Positions 16,668 to 25,087 of a DNA stretch of 64,000 nucleotides are shown in pieces. The notes under the pieces were generated by a model. That model worked only from the letters and a program-made list of their open reading frames with translations, did no database searches and was not told the DNA's origin. This DNA is from Anaerolineae bacterium. Lineage in GTDB: Bacteria > Chloroflexota > Anaerolineae > Anaerolineales > UBA4823. The stretch spans positions 38,678 through 102,677 of the forward strand of contig QOQU01000014.1 of the NCBI GenBank assembly GCA_003327455.1, written 5' to 3'. Positions within the stretch are counted from its first letter, which is position 1; every line of letters starts with the position of its first letter. The position numbers and the translations under genes are program-made.

Positions 16668-17570
16668 TTATCGAAACAGGGAGAGCAAGAATTGGGGGGC
16701 GACATTCGCCTGAGCGAGCATGGCGGTAGCGGTTTGCTGCAGGATCAGGAATTTGCTCGCTTCGACTTGCTCTTCAGCCATGTTGGCGTTCATGATACGG
16801 TTATAAGCCGATTCGGTGTTGGTGTATTGGACGGAGAGGGCTTCTTCTTTGAAGCTCAACCGGGCGCTGAAGGCACCAACCTGGCTGACCGCTTCTTTTA
16901 CGATGAGGAGCGCCGACTCAATCTTCTGCATGGCACTCACAGCATTGGCAGAGGTTGAGATAGTCAAAGCGGTATCGTCCAGCCCGAGCCCACTTGCGCC
17001 AATAGAACTTGTGTTGGGATTAAATCCCTGATTAGTATTTACAGCAAGACCGCTAGTAAACGAGAATTGAGTCGTCCCACCAGTAGATTCTGGACCGGTC
17101 AGGAAGGTAAGTGCTGATGTCGAGCCGGAACCACCCGTGCCTACCAGGAGGTAGTTGTTGTTCCACTGAGTTTGTTTCACAATGGCTTCGATCTCATCGC
17201 GGAAAGCTCGCAGCTGAGATTGGATCGCTCTACGCTCATTTTCGCCGATGGTGTCGCCCTGGGCTTCCATTGCCTTGTTGCGCATCTTGACCAGGATGTC
17301 CTGCACTTTGCGCAAACCGCCTTCCATCGTGGACATCAAGTTCTTGGCATCCCCGATGGCGTTGAGGGCGGTTCTCAAACCCTGGCGGCGCACATCGAAG
17401 GTGGTGGCAATCGACATACCGGCTGGGTCATCGGCAGCCTCGTTCAAGCGCTTGCCGGTTGCCAGACGGGTCTGGTGAATTGCCAGTTGAGCATTGATGT
17501 TTTGGAGAGAATACAGGGCATTCAGTGCCCCAATGTTACCCGCTACACGGGTGACGTCAACAGTAGCCAT
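16668..17570 (-). CDS. fliC: Flagellin
   Basis: This 300-residue flagellin has both conserved terminal helical domains. Residues 1-140 include QTRLATGKRLNEAADDPAGM and MRNKAMEAQGDTIGENERRA; the end includes NIM-to-EASKFLILQQTATAMLAQAN. A short Gly/Ser/Thr-rich variable centre (about residues 145-205) replaces the large outer domains of enteric flagellins. It is the filament subunit. The ribosome binding site is very strong (AAGGAGG, six bases before ATG), and a leader hairpin suggests CsrA control. Only one flagellin gene is visible. Confidence 0.97.
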   Translation of the reverse strand: MATVDVTRVAGNIGALNALYSLQNINAQLAIHQTRLATGKRLNEAADDPAGMSIATTFDVRRQGLRTALNAIGDAKNLMSTMEGGLRKVQDILVKMRNKAMEAQGDTIGENERRAIQSQLRAFRDEIEAIVKQTQWNNNYLLVGTGGSGSTSALTFLTGPESTGGTTQFSFTSGLAVNTNQGFNPNTSSIGASGLGLDDTALTISTSANAVSAMQKIESALLIVKEAVSQVGAFSARLSFKEEALSVQYTNTESAYNRIMNANMAEEQVEASKFLILQQTATAMLAQANVAPQFLLSLFR

Positions 17571-17576
17571 TTTAAA

Positions 17577-17616
17577 CCTCCTTGTTTAGAAATTTTTTGG
17601 GGGATCCATCCCCCAA
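17577..17616 (-). promoter_or_regulatory. Flagellin leader with two candidate CsrA-binding GGA sites
   Basis: In the flagellin mRNA leader a perfect eight-base-pair stem (17597-17604 with 17609-17616) presents TGGA as its four-base loop. Fourteen bases further on, the Shine-Dalgarno AAGGAGG (17577-17583) holds a second GGA. CsrA dimers are known to bridge one loop GGA and a second GGA at the ribosome binding site. This is the same arrangement as the two sites of the Bacillus hag leader. The binding itself is inferred. Confidence 0.65.
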
Positions 17617-17788
17617 TTGAGTTGATTGGGTTTTGGGCTTTTGGTTTGCCGTCTCAGAAAGTTGCCCACGCTCTCCGGACGTTTTCAGGGATTGAAGGGT
17701 TTTGGTTGCAATCCTGACCTTATATGCGCCTCCTTTGCGTACTCCTCTAGCCTGGTTTGAACTCCATAATGATTTTGTTCTATCTCCG

Positions 17789-17814
17789 TTATCGTCAACG
17801 TTCTCTATTCTTGA
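17789..17814 (-). promoter_or_regulatory. Candidate sigma-28 (FliA/SigD) promoter for flagellin
   Basis: The minus strand carries GACGATAA (17789-17796), which differs from the sigma-28 -10 consensus GCCGATAA at one base. TCAA lies 14 bases upstream, in place of TAAA. It would give a leader of about 210 bases before the flagellin ATG. No sigma-28 gene is visible in the window. Confidence 0.45.
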
Positions 17815-17936
17815 GTCATTCGGGCGTAAAAATCGCGTAAAAATTCCGAATTTCCTGATGGTTTCTGAATTTATACAAATAATATTGCGCAAATCAACAA
17901 CTTCGACCAAAAAAGGATGTGAAAGTTCGAACAAGG

Positions 17937-17942
17937 TATAAT
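17937..17942 (+). promoter_or_regulatory. -10 box placing the rsmG transcript start at its ATG
   Basis: A perfect TATAAT box lies six bases before the ATG at 17949, so transcription would start at or next to that codon and give a leaderless mRNA. No good -35 box is visible, but the sequence reads AAGGTATAATC. A near-identical AGGTATA core occurs before two glycosyltransferase genes and before rpsU. Confidence 0.45.
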
Positions 17943-17948
17943 CAAACC

Positions 17949-18662
17949 ATGCAAGAATTTGCTCAAATGGTTTATCAGAAACTGGGTTTCCGCCTCTCCT
18001 CCCGTCAGATCGAGGCCTTTCGCCGTTACGAGCAGCTTCTTCTGGAATGGAATCAAAGGCTGAACCTCACCGCCATCCGCAGCGCCGAAATGATCCGCAT
18101 CAAGCATTTTCTGGATTCATTGACCTGTTTCCTGGTGATGTCCGAGTCAGCCCCTCAACGCATTGTCGATGTTGGCAGCGGCGCCGGCTTTCCGGGCTTG
18201 CCCCTGAAAATCGCCTGTCCCACGCTTGAGTTAACCCTGATCGAGGCGATCGGGAAAAAAGCTGCTTTTTGCCAGACGGTTGTCCAGGAGCTGGGGTTAA
18301 ACAAGGTTTCCGTATTATCTCAACGGGTAGAAACGGTCGCCCATCTGCCCCAACATCGCGAGCAGTACGATTGGGCAGTGGCACGCGCGGTTGCCAACCT
18401 GCCAACGCTTGCCGAATACCTCTTACCTCTGGTGCGCGTTGGCGGCGCAGCGATCGCAATGAAGGGCGAAAGCGCCCCGGCTGAGGTTCATCAGGCCGAG
18501 CACGCCATTGCGCTGCTCGGCGGTCAGGTGCGAAAAATCGTGCCCGTTCATTTGCCTCAAGTGGCTGAAGATCGGTATCTGGTCATTATCGATAAAATTG
18601 CCGCCACTCCCCCGACCTATCCGCGCCGGGTTGGCATCCCTGAAAAACGCCCCCTGATTTGA
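17949..18662 (+). CDS. rsmG: 16S rRNA (guanine-527-N7)-methyltransferase RsmG
   Basis: The product has about 237 residues and the GidB/RsmG pattern: LLLEWNQRLNLTAIR near the N-terminus, RIKHFLDSL, and the SAM-binding loop IVDVGSGAGFPGLPLKIACP. The DWAVARAVANL and GGAAIAMKGE segments also fit. It methylates G527 of 16S rRNA with S-adenosylmethionine. The ATG at 17949 is preferred because a TATAAT box ends six bases before it; an in-frame GTG at 17919 would lie upstream of the likely transcript start. It is transcribed away from the flagellar locus. Confidence 0.95.
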   Translation: MQEFAQMVYQKLGFRLSSRQIEAFRRYEQLLLEWNQRLNLTAIRSAEMIRIKHFLDSLTCFLVMSESAPQRIVDVGSGAGFPGLPLKIACPTLELTLIEAIGKKAAFCQTVVQELGLNKVSVLSQRVETVAHLPQHREQYDWAVARAVANLPTLAEYLLPLVRVGGAAIAMKGESAPAEVHQAEHAIALLGGQVRKIVPVHLPQVAEDRYLVIIDKIAATPPTYPRRVGIPEKRPLI

Positions 18663-18680
18663 ACCATTTCAAAAATTTTG

Positions 18681-19145
18681 TCACTCAAACACCACCTGCA
18701 CCATTTCACCAACCCTTAATTCACCCTCCCGCACAACCCGGGCATACCAGCGTGACCAACCAGGATGACATTCGTGCAAAACGCGCTCAATTGCTCCATC
18801 TTTGAAGGAGGCAGCAATGGTTTGACAGGGGGTGGTAGGCCTGGTCAGTTCAATTTCTACCCCACCCTGAAAAAGTAAGCGGCTGCCTGGCTTCAAGCGG
18901 CTCCAATCGATCCCTTGCAGGGTCAGGTTTTCGCCGATCGAACCCGGGTAAATCGGATGTCCCTCCACCTGTAACTCCAGGATTCTCTCCAAAGAGTAGA
19001 GGCAGAGGGCACGTTCCTCACCACCATGGTGGCGCGTATTGCGGTGAGCATCTCCATCCAATCCATTGCGTCCCACCCATGCCCTTGCCACTGGCAACTT
19101 GGGCACGCCTCCCTGCGAGAGGTTGATTTGAAATACCTGCGCCAT
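18681..19145 (-). CDS. MOSC domain-containing protein
   Basis: This 154-residue protein is a compact MOSC domain: GLDGDAHRNTRHHGGEERAL, YPGSIGENLTLQGIDW, and the TTPCQTIAASF segment with the conserved cysteine. MOSC domains are C-terminal modules of molybdenum cofactor sulfurases and also occur alone, where they are thought to carry sulfur or hydroxylated substrates. The substrate here is unknown. The start overlaps the recF stop (TAATG), suggesting translational coupling. The gene converges with rsmG. Confidence 0.9.
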   Translation of the reverse strand: MAQVFQINLSQGGVPKLPVARAWVGRNGLDGDAHRNTRHHGGEERALCLYSLERILELQVEGHPIYPGSIGENLTLQGIDWSRLKPGSRLLFQGGVEIELTRPTTPCQTIAASFKDGAIERVLHECHPGWSRWYARVVREGELRVGEMVQVVFE

Positions 19146-20365
19146 TACTCCTCCGATACGGTTGCGGTTTCCAGAACCCGGCCATGGTCAATGTGCCAGA
19201 CGGTTACCTTTTTCAAAAAATTTTTCTCGAACAAACCAGCTTCAGCCGTGGTCAAGACTGCTTGCGGGCAATCTGCTAAGCGGTCGAGCAAATCCTGGCG
19301 ACGAGGTGGGTCCAGTTCAGCCAGTACTTCATCCAATAAAAAAATTGGATAGAAGCCGACCTTGCTTCTTACCCACTCCAGTTCGGCCAATTTCAAGGCG
19401 ATTACTGCCGTTCGTCCCTGTCCGCGTGAGCCATAGACGGTTAAATCCAGTCCATTTGAGAGAAAGCTCACCTCGTCTCGATGAGGTCCGATGGTCGTAC
19501 TGCCCCGTTGGAGGTCCTGGCGGCGATTTTTCCGTAGGGTTTCGAGAAATCCTTCCTGAATCTGGGAGAGGGAGAGTTGTCCTCGATCGATAGCATCTTT
19601 GACAGGCAAACGATATTGAGAAGGATGCGTTGGATAGGGATCATAAGCCGGTTGATATAGACAAGCCAGACCCTCCTTGCCACGCGTTAACTGACGGTGC
19701 AGAGGTGCAGCCAGCTCTTCCAGTTCATGGAGTGCTTCAATGCGCGCTCGAATGATCTTTGCGCCCGAACGAGCAAGCTCTAAATCCCAAAAATCGAGCT
19801 GGTCGGGATCTCCCTCCCGCTCTGTCAACAACTTCAGCAACGCATTGCGTTGTTGGAGCGCCCGCGTGTACTCGACCAGGGCTTCGTTATAAGCCGGCAT
19901 CACCTGACCAATCGCCAGATTTAAAAATCGCCGCCGATCTTCTGGAGAGCCCTCCACAATCCGAATCGATTGAGGCAAGAAGACAACCGCACTGAGATGA
20001 CCAACGATCGAAGCAATCTTCTGTTTGACACCGTCTAGTAAAACTTCTTTGCGCAGGCGAGCCATTCCATTGCGGTTTTCATTTTCGAGAATCAGGCGCA
20101 CTTCAAGGCGGTGTTCGACCAGACCGCGTTGATACTCAGCCGTAATTCTTGCCACAGCCAGCGCATCCCGGGCGGCAGAAAAGTTAATTAACTGCCGGTC
20201 GCTTTCTGCCTGAAACGATAAAAAGGTCGAAAGGTAATAAAGCGCTTCCAGTAGATTGGTTTTTCCCTGTGCATTTCCTCCCACCAATAACAGCAAGCCC
20301 TGCGGAAACTCCATCTCCAGGCGCACATAGTTGCGGAAATTGGTTAAGGAAAGATGTTTGAGCAT
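19145..20365 (-). CDS. recF: DNA replication and repair protein RecF
   Basis: This 406-residue SMC-like ATPase has a Walker A loop in GGNAQGKTNLLEALYYLS (about residues 33-50), a GRGQGRTAVIALK-like signature (here GSRGQGRTAVIALKLAEL), and a Walker B motif in PIFLLDEVLAELD. RecF loads RecA at gapped DNA together with RecO and RecR; recR is also in this window but 31 kb away. It is not next to dnaN or gyrB, unlike in many genomes. It overlaps the MOSC gene start. Confidence 0.95.
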   Translation of the reverse strand: MLKHLSLTNFRNYVRLEMEFPQGLLLLVGGNAQGKTNLLEALYYLSTFLSFQAESDRQLINFSAARDALAVARITAEYQRGLVEHRLEVRLILENENRNGMARLRKEVLLDGVKQKIASIVGHLSAVVFLPQSIRIVEGSPEDRRRFLNLAIGQVMPAYNEALVEYTRALQQRNALLKLLTEREGDPDQLDFWDLELARSGAKIIRARIEALHELEELAAPLHRQLTRGKEGLACLYQPAYDPYPTHPSQYRLPVKDAIDRGQLSLSQIQEGFLETLRKNRRQDLQRGSTTIGPHRDEVSFLSNGLDLTVYGSRGQGRTAVIALKLAELEWVRSKVGFYPIFLLDEVLAELDPPRRQDLLDRLADCPQAVLTTAEAGLFEKNFLKKVTVWHIDHGRVLETATVSEE

Positions 20366-20424
20366 AAACCTGCATTTGAGCCAGGAATCGCCGAAGCGGC
20401 TACCTCAATCATTGTAAGGGAAGA

Positions 20425-20943
20425 TCATTCTGCGCTGCTCACCTGCACTGCATGGGACTCTTCCTCAACTTTCCAGACCTTATCGGTTCGGTCAATAAAC
20501 AGCACCCCGTTGAGATGATCAATCTCGTGTTGGAAAATACGCGCCAGCCAGCCCTTTGCTTTGACTTTCATCGGTTTTCCATGCCGATTCTGGCCGCGCA
20601 CCACAATTTCCAGCGACCGTTCCACCTCTCCAACGATGCCCGGAATCGACAAACACCCTTCCACCCCTCGTTCTATGTCTGCCGAAGCGCGCATAATCTC
20701 CGGATTCGCCATGACATACAGCTTTGGGGGAACATCGGGGTTCTCATCTTCGCCATACTCCACCACAATCAGACGCAAGGGCACAGCTACTTGCGGGGCG
20801 GCCAGCCCCACACCCGGTTCGGCGCGCATGGTTTCGATCATATCTTCGATCAGGGTTTGTAACTCAGGCCCAAAATTTTCCACTTTGCGCGCTTTACGCC
20901 TGAGAATCTCATTGGGATATGTGATGATCTCTCGCAGTGCCAT
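20425..20943 (-). CDS. def: Peptide deformylase
   Basis: This 172-residue enzyme has all three deformylase motifs: GVGLAAPQV, EGCLSIPG with the metal-binding cysteine, and QHEIDHLNG with the two metal-binding histidines and the catalytic glutamate. It removes the formyl group from the initiator methionine of new proteins. The final 20 residues are a variable acidic tail. The gene is preceded by a 398-base gap and is divergent from the glycosyltransferase genes. Confidence 0.97.
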   Translation of the reverse strand: MALREIITYPNEILRRKARKVENFGPELQTLIEDMIETMRAEPGVGLAAPQVAVPLRLIVVEYGEDENPDVPPKLYVMANPEIMRASADIERGVEGCLSIPGIVGEVERSLEIVVRGQNRHGKPMKVKAKGWLARIFQHEIDHLNGVLFIDRTDKVWKVEEESHAVQVSSAE

Positions 20944-21125
20944 GATTTCACCTGTAATCCAATCTTAAAACGCGGGTTTAACTTGACTCTATCCGAAAAC
21001 CTGACCAGCACAGTCTATTTTTCAAACGTGATTCTAACACAAATCGTTGGACAAAAATTAATTTTTGTCCATCAACCAGCTTGCAGAGAGGACAGTTTTT
21101 TATAATGCCTGGAAAAGCTACTTGT

Positions 21126-21218
21126 GACACACCAGGCAAGCCTGGCGGTACTTCTCGGTATGTACCGCCGACCTTCTGGTCGGTAATCCCGATGGGCATA
21201 TACCAGGCAAGCCTGGCG
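21126..21218. repeat. 93-base palindromic intergenic repeat, copy A
   Basis: This copy and 22592-22684 have the same length and differ at only a few bases. Each contains four inverted repeats in the same order: CCAGGC/GCCTGG, GGCGGTAC/GTACCGCC with a ten-base loop, CCGACC/GGTCGG with a four-base loop, and CCAGGC/GCCTGG again. It has no start codon-linked reading frame of note. It lies in the 398-base gap between def and the first glycosyltransferase, of which 20944-21125 holds nothing else I can recognise. Confidence 0.85.
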
Positions 21219-21255
21219 TTACTTTTTGCCCCACGCAAGCCTGGTGATTCTTCAA

Positions 21256-21341
21256 AATTTACATCGATTTCAACATTTTTTTAGCCGGTTTTTACCTCTT
21301 ACAAGGTATAGTCAATCCAAAACACTCGATCGAGAAGCGTC
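21256..21341 (+). promoter_or_regulatory. Duplicated upstream block, copy A
   Basis: These 86 bases run up to the ATG of the first glycosyltransferase and recur almost unchanged, at the same length, before the second (22694-22779). They contain TACCT...AGGTATAGTC, in which the inverted TACCT/AGGTA pair overlaps a TATAGT -10-like box (21307-21312). Conservation of the block points to a shared promoter and leader, or simply to recent duplication. Confidence 0.5.
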
Positions 21342-22436
21342 ATGAATCCTTCTTCACCTTTGCTTGCCCTGTGTATGATCGTCAAAAACGAGGCTGAGAA
21401 CCTGCCGCGCTGTCTGGATAGCGTAAAAGATGTGGTTGACGAGATGATTATCGTGGATACTGGTTCAACCGACAACACCAAAGAGATCGCTAGCAGTTAC
21501 GGCGCAAAAGTTTATGACTTTGAGTGGGTAAATGATTTTTCGGTAGCCCGCAATTACAGCATCGATCAGGCAAAAGCGGAATGGATACTGGTTTTAGATG
21601 CCGATGAAGCCCTTGAAACTGAAACTGCCAAACGGTTAAGGGGAGATCTTTATAATGCTACGGCAGATGCTTATATTCTCCTGCGCATTGAATTTTTCAG
21701 CGACCAGATGTATAGCAACTATGACTTTGCGGCTTTACTGCGCTTGTTCCGCAACCGTCCAGGCTATCGCTACGAGCGAGCTTACCACGAGGAGATTGAT
21801 CCAGCGATCAAACGTCATAACGGGAAAATCGAGTATTGCTACGATTGGGTTATCCTGCACTATGGTTTGATGGACAAACGGGTCCAAGGAGATGATCTCC
21901 GCCATGAACGCGCTATTAGGATTTTGACGCAAGCGATTGCGGAGAAACCCAATGATCCAAATCTGTACATGTTTATGGCAAGCGAGTATTACAACAAGGG
22001 GAATTACGATAAGGCATTAGAGTTGGTTCAACAAGCCTATGAGGTTAACCGAAGATTTGGGGGCATTCACAAAAGCTTAATACACATGGGTTATAACATC
22101 CTGGGATACATTTTTTTATTACAGGGGGATTCCTTACAAGCAGAAAAGTTTGCCCGTTTAGGTATTGACGTATGCAAACAAAATGCTGTTTCTAATGGGA
22201 TGATAGCTTCCCATTTTTACTATCGCCATTCTTTGGGGATCCAAGCTCTTGCTTGTCTGGACATGGCTTTCAAAGAGGCGCTAGATGGAAAGAAAGGAAA
22301 AGCCATTAGTAAAGCACAAAAGGCAATTGATATTTTTACACATCTTAAAAACTACTCGGATCAACCCAGATTAAGCATTGAGCGTTTAGACAAGTTAATT
22401 ACCCAAGCCACCCAATTGATTTCAATGTTGAGGTAA
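21342..22436 (+). CDS. Family 2 glycosyltransferase with C-terminal TPR region (paralog 1)
   Basis: The 364-residue protein starts with a GT-A fold: LCMIVKNEAENLPRCLDSV, then DEMIIVDTGSTDNTKEIA, and the sugar-nucleotide/metal site LVLDADEAL near residues 84-92. LFRNRPGYRYERAYHE follows. The C-terminal half (about 195-360) consists of helical TPR-like repeats. This arrangement is known from SunS-like protein glycosyltransferases. The acceptor is unknown; proximity to the flagellin locus makes flagellin or another surface protein a possibility, but that is inference. It is the first of four tandem paralogs. Confidence 0.88.
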   Translation: MNPSSPLLALCMIVKNEAENLPRCLDSVKDVVDEMIIVDTGSTDNTKEIASSYGAKVYDFEWVNDFSVARNYSIDQAKAEWILVLDADEALETETAKRLRGDLYNATADAYILLRIEFFSDQMYSNYDFAALLRLFRNRPGYRYERAYHEEIDPAIKRHNGKIEYCYDWVILHYGLMDKRVQGDDLRHERAIRILTQAIAEKPNDPNLYMFMASEYYNKGNYDKALELVQQAYEVNRRFGGIHKSLIHMGYNILGYIFLLQGDSLQAEKFARLGIDVCKQNAVSNGMIASHFYYRHSLGIQALACLDMAFKEALDGKKGKAISKAQKAIDIFTHLKNYSDQPRLSIERLDKLITQATQLISMLR

Positions 22437-22591
22437 TATGAAATCGACCGGACTGTCTCTGATATATACTCAACTTATACCAGGAACATTGTTGATCAAA
22501 CTGTTGCAAAATGGATGATGATACAGTGGAGATCGTCCTCCCTAGGGAATATCCCCCGCTGATGATTTTTGTATCTGGTAAAGCTGGATAT

Positions 22592-22684
22592 GAGACACCA
22601 GGCAAGCCTGGCGGTACTTCTCGGTATGTACCGCCGACCTTCTGGTCGGTAATCCCGGAGGGCATATACCAGGCAAGCCTGGCG
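22592..22684. repeat. 93-base palindromic intergenic repeat, copy B
   Basis: This is the second copy of the element at 21126-21218, in the same orientation and at the same relative place before a glycosyltransferase gene. It is nine bases from the duplicated promoter block, whereas copy A is 37 bases away, so an insertion or deletion separates the two. The rest of this 343-base gap (22437-22591) shows nothing recognisable. Confidence 0.85.
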
Positions 22685-22693
22685 ACTCTTTAG

Positions 22694-22779
22694 AATTTAC
22701 ACTGATTTCAACCATTTTTTAGATGGTTTTTACCTCTTACGAGGTATAGTCACTTCAAAACACTCGATCGAGAAGCGTC
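22694..22779 (+). promoter_or_regulatory. Duplicated upstream block, copy B
   Basis: This is the second copy of the 86-base block before paralog 1. Here the inverted repeat is one pair longer (TACCTC/GAGGTA) around the TATAGT box. The identity continues into the first codons of the gene. Confidence 0.5.
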
Positions 22780-23904
22780 ATGAATCCTCCTTCACCTTTG
22801 CTTGCCCTGTGTATGATCGTCAAAAACGAGGCTGAGAACCTGCCACGCTGTCTGGATAGCGTCAAGGATATCGTTGACGAGATCATCATTGTGGATACAG
22901 GTTCAATCGATTCCACAGTCGCAATTGCGCAGAGTTATGGGGCTAAAGTATATCCTTTTCAATGGGTAGAGGACTTTTCAGCCGCGCGGAACTTCGGCAT
23001 TGAAAAAGCGTCTGCGGAGTGGATTCTTGTCCTGGATGCGGACGAAGCTCTTGACAAAGAGACAAAGAAAATTCTGCGGGAAGTATTGAGACACAGCCAG
23101 GCAGATGCTTATCACTGTATTTTGAGAAATGTGCTTTCCCTTCATCCAACACTTTTTTACCATGACAGTCCTTATGAAGGATGGGTGCGCGTATTCCGCA
23201 ACCGCCCTGAGTACCGCTTTGAGGGCACGTATCACGAGGTGGTAATACCCAGCCTGGTTAGATATCAGGCTATTGTTGAGAGAAGTTCATTTGTGATCTG
23301 GCACTATGGACCTCTCAGCGAGAAAGTTCAGGGTGGTGAGACATCGCGGAGGGAACGCGCCTGGTATTACCTCCGCAAAGCAGCCGAAGAAGAACCCAAT
23401 AACGGCAACCTGCTCTTTTACCTGGGCGTGGAATACTATGAACGCGGGGATTTTGAGAACGCTTACCAGGTGTTGAAGCGGGCTACCTTTGAGGTTGGGA
23501 CTGAACTGGCAAATGCCTATCACACCAAGTTAGGCTTGATTTATTTGGGAGAGATCGCCTACCAACGGGAGGAATACAGTCTGGCAAGCGGCTGCGCCAA
23601 GGGCAGTCTGGCACTCAAAGAGTACCCTGAATTGAACTCGAGAGCCTGGCTGCTATTGTGCAAGTCCTTTCTGAGCGTCATCCAACAAGGGGTTCTCCAA
23701 GCCACCGATTTGCCTGATCAGACGCAAAGGCATCAACGTTATGCCCATTACCTTCAACTGCTTGGTGAGATGGAAGCCGATCTGCGTTACCAACTCAATT
23801 GGAGTTCCACCCCTCAAGAACAGACCTTTTTTTCGCACTGGTTGGCTCAGACCCAGCGATTAACTTTCCTAACCCGGCAAGCTATAGAGGAAAACTCAGG
23901 ATAA
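22780..23904 (+). CDS. Family 2 glycosyltransferase with C-terminal TPR region (paralog 2)
   Basis: This 374-residue protein has an N-terminal third nearly identical to paralog 1 (LCMIVKNEAENLPRCLDSVK, DEIIIVDTGS, LVLDADEAL). The middle, with VRVFRNRPEYRFEGTYHEVV, and the TPR tail are clearly different. The sharp change suggests that the 5' end was recently copied or gene-converted. The GT-A site residues are intact. Its stop codon overlaps the start of paralog 3 (TAATG), so the two are probably translated together. The substrate is unknown. Confidence 0.88.
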   Translation: MNPPSPLLALCMIVKNEAENLPRCLDSVKDIVDEIIIVDTGSIDSTVAIAQSYGAKVYPFQWVEDFSAARNFGIEKASAEWILVLDADEALDKETKKILREVLRHSQADAYHCILRNVLSLHPTLFYHDSPYEGWVRVFRNRPEYRFEGTYHEVVIPSLVRYQAIVERSSFVIWHYGPLSEKVQGGETSRRERAWYYLRKAAEEEPNNGNLLFYLGVEYYERGDFENAYQVLKRATFEVGTELANAYHTKLGLIYLGEIAYQREEYSLASGCAKGSLALKEYPELNSRAWLLLCKSFLSVIQQGVLQATDLPDQTQRHQRYAHYLQLLGEMEADLRYQLNWSSTPQEQTFFSHWLAQTQRLTFLTRQAIEENSG

Positions 23905-25028
23905 TGGCTCAAAAACCGCTGCTTTCACTCTGTATGATTGTAAAGAACGAGGAGGTTTACCTGCCGCAGTGCCTGGAAAGCGCTCGAGGGGTGGTTGACG
24001 AGATCGTTATTGTCGATACCGGCTCAACCGATAACACTCGCAGCATCGCGAAACAGTATGGCGCATCGGTTTATGAATATGAGTGGCAGGATGATTTTGC
24101 GGCTGCCCGTAACTACAGCCTCGAAAAAGCAAACGGGGTATTCATCCTGTTTCTGGATGCTGACGAGGAGCTCTCCCCCAATGCGAAGGAACAACTCCGT
24201 CCCCTCTTACTCCAGAACGACGCCGAGGGCTTCTATCTCATCGTACGTTGCTTTGGTTCAGTCAATTCCCTGGCGCCCTTTTACGACTCCGAGCAAGTGC
24301 GTCTATTCCGCAACCGCCCGCAATATCGCTTTGAAAATGCGATCCATGAAATGATTTATCCTTCCATCGTTGCGCATGGAGGCAAACTAATCAAAGGCGA
24401 CTTGATCATCCATCACTACGGTTATCTGAAACAGGTGGTTCAGGCAAGCGAGTCGCGCATTGAGCGCGATCGGCGCTTACTAGAAAAAATGTACCAGGAG
24501 GATCCCACTTCCCAATACGTCAAGGCAAAATTAGGCTTTATCTACCTGTTACAAAGCCGCTATCCAGAAGCCTTGCAGCTCCTTCAAGAAGTGGTTCAGG
24601 AAATCGACTCGCGCAATGTAGAAGCTGACTTTCTACACACCATATTTATCGCCCTGGCGCAGACAGCGCAAGCAATGGGCAATTATGCCTTAGCCAGAGA
24701 GTGTGCCAGGGCCGGTTGGGCATTGAACACTCAGCCCTCCCTGACGCGCTCGTCAAAGTTCTACTACGCCACTTCAACGGCTGCCTCGATACTGAGCCAT
24801 CTTGAAGCGTTGACGCAGGAATCAAAGGAGCCCTTAGCCAGGTCTCGAGTTCAAGAGGATCTGGCGCGTTGTAGCAAGGAGATTGACGAATCTATTTCAA
24901 TCCTCAATGAGTTGTATGCCGACAGGGATCTAAGCCCACAGGCAAAGGAGAACCTGGCTATCTGGCAGCAAAAAACCGAACTCGTCCGTCAGATGGTCGA
25001 GCGTATCTCGGAGATGATGACAGGTTAG
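23904..25028 (+). CDS. Family 2 glycosyltransferase with C-terminal TPR region (paralog 3)
   Basis: This 374-residue protein starts MAQKPLLSLCMIVKNEEVYL and has IVIVDTGSTDNTRSIA and the metal site FLDADEELSP. The VRLFRNRPQYRFENAIHE motif is present, followed by helical TPR-like repeats to the end. The ATG overlaps the stop of paralog 2, which fixes the start; an in-frame start 105 bases upstream would lie inside paralog 2. It is more diverged from paralogs 1 and 2 than they are from each other. Confidence 0.88.
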   Translation: MAQKPLLSLCMIVKNEEVYLPQCLESARGVVDEIVIVDTGSTDNTRSIAKQYGASVYEYEWQDDFAAARNYSLEKANGVFILFLDADEELSPNAKEQLRPLLLQNDAEGFYLIVRCFGSVNSLAPFYDSEQVRLFRNRPQYRFENAIHEMIYPSIVAHGGKLIKGDLIIHHYGYLKQVVQASESRIERDRRLLEKMYQEDPTSQYVKAKLGFIYLLQSRYPEALQLLQEVVQEIDSRNVEADFLHTIFIALAQTAQAMGNYALARECARAGWALNTQPSLTRSSKFYYATSTAASILSHLEALTQESKEPLARSRVQEDLARCSKEIDESISILNELYADRDLSPQAKENLAIWQQKTELVRQMVERISEMMTG

Positions 25029-25087
25029 CTGAAGATGCTGAACACGCTATGGGAATCTGTCTTTCCTGAGTGCAAAGGAAGAAAGGC

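Noticed and set aside
23799..23903. Earlier in-frame start for glycosyltransferase paralog 3
   Set aside because: It would lie inside paralog 2; the family N-terminus begins at the ATG at 23904, which overlaps the previous stop.
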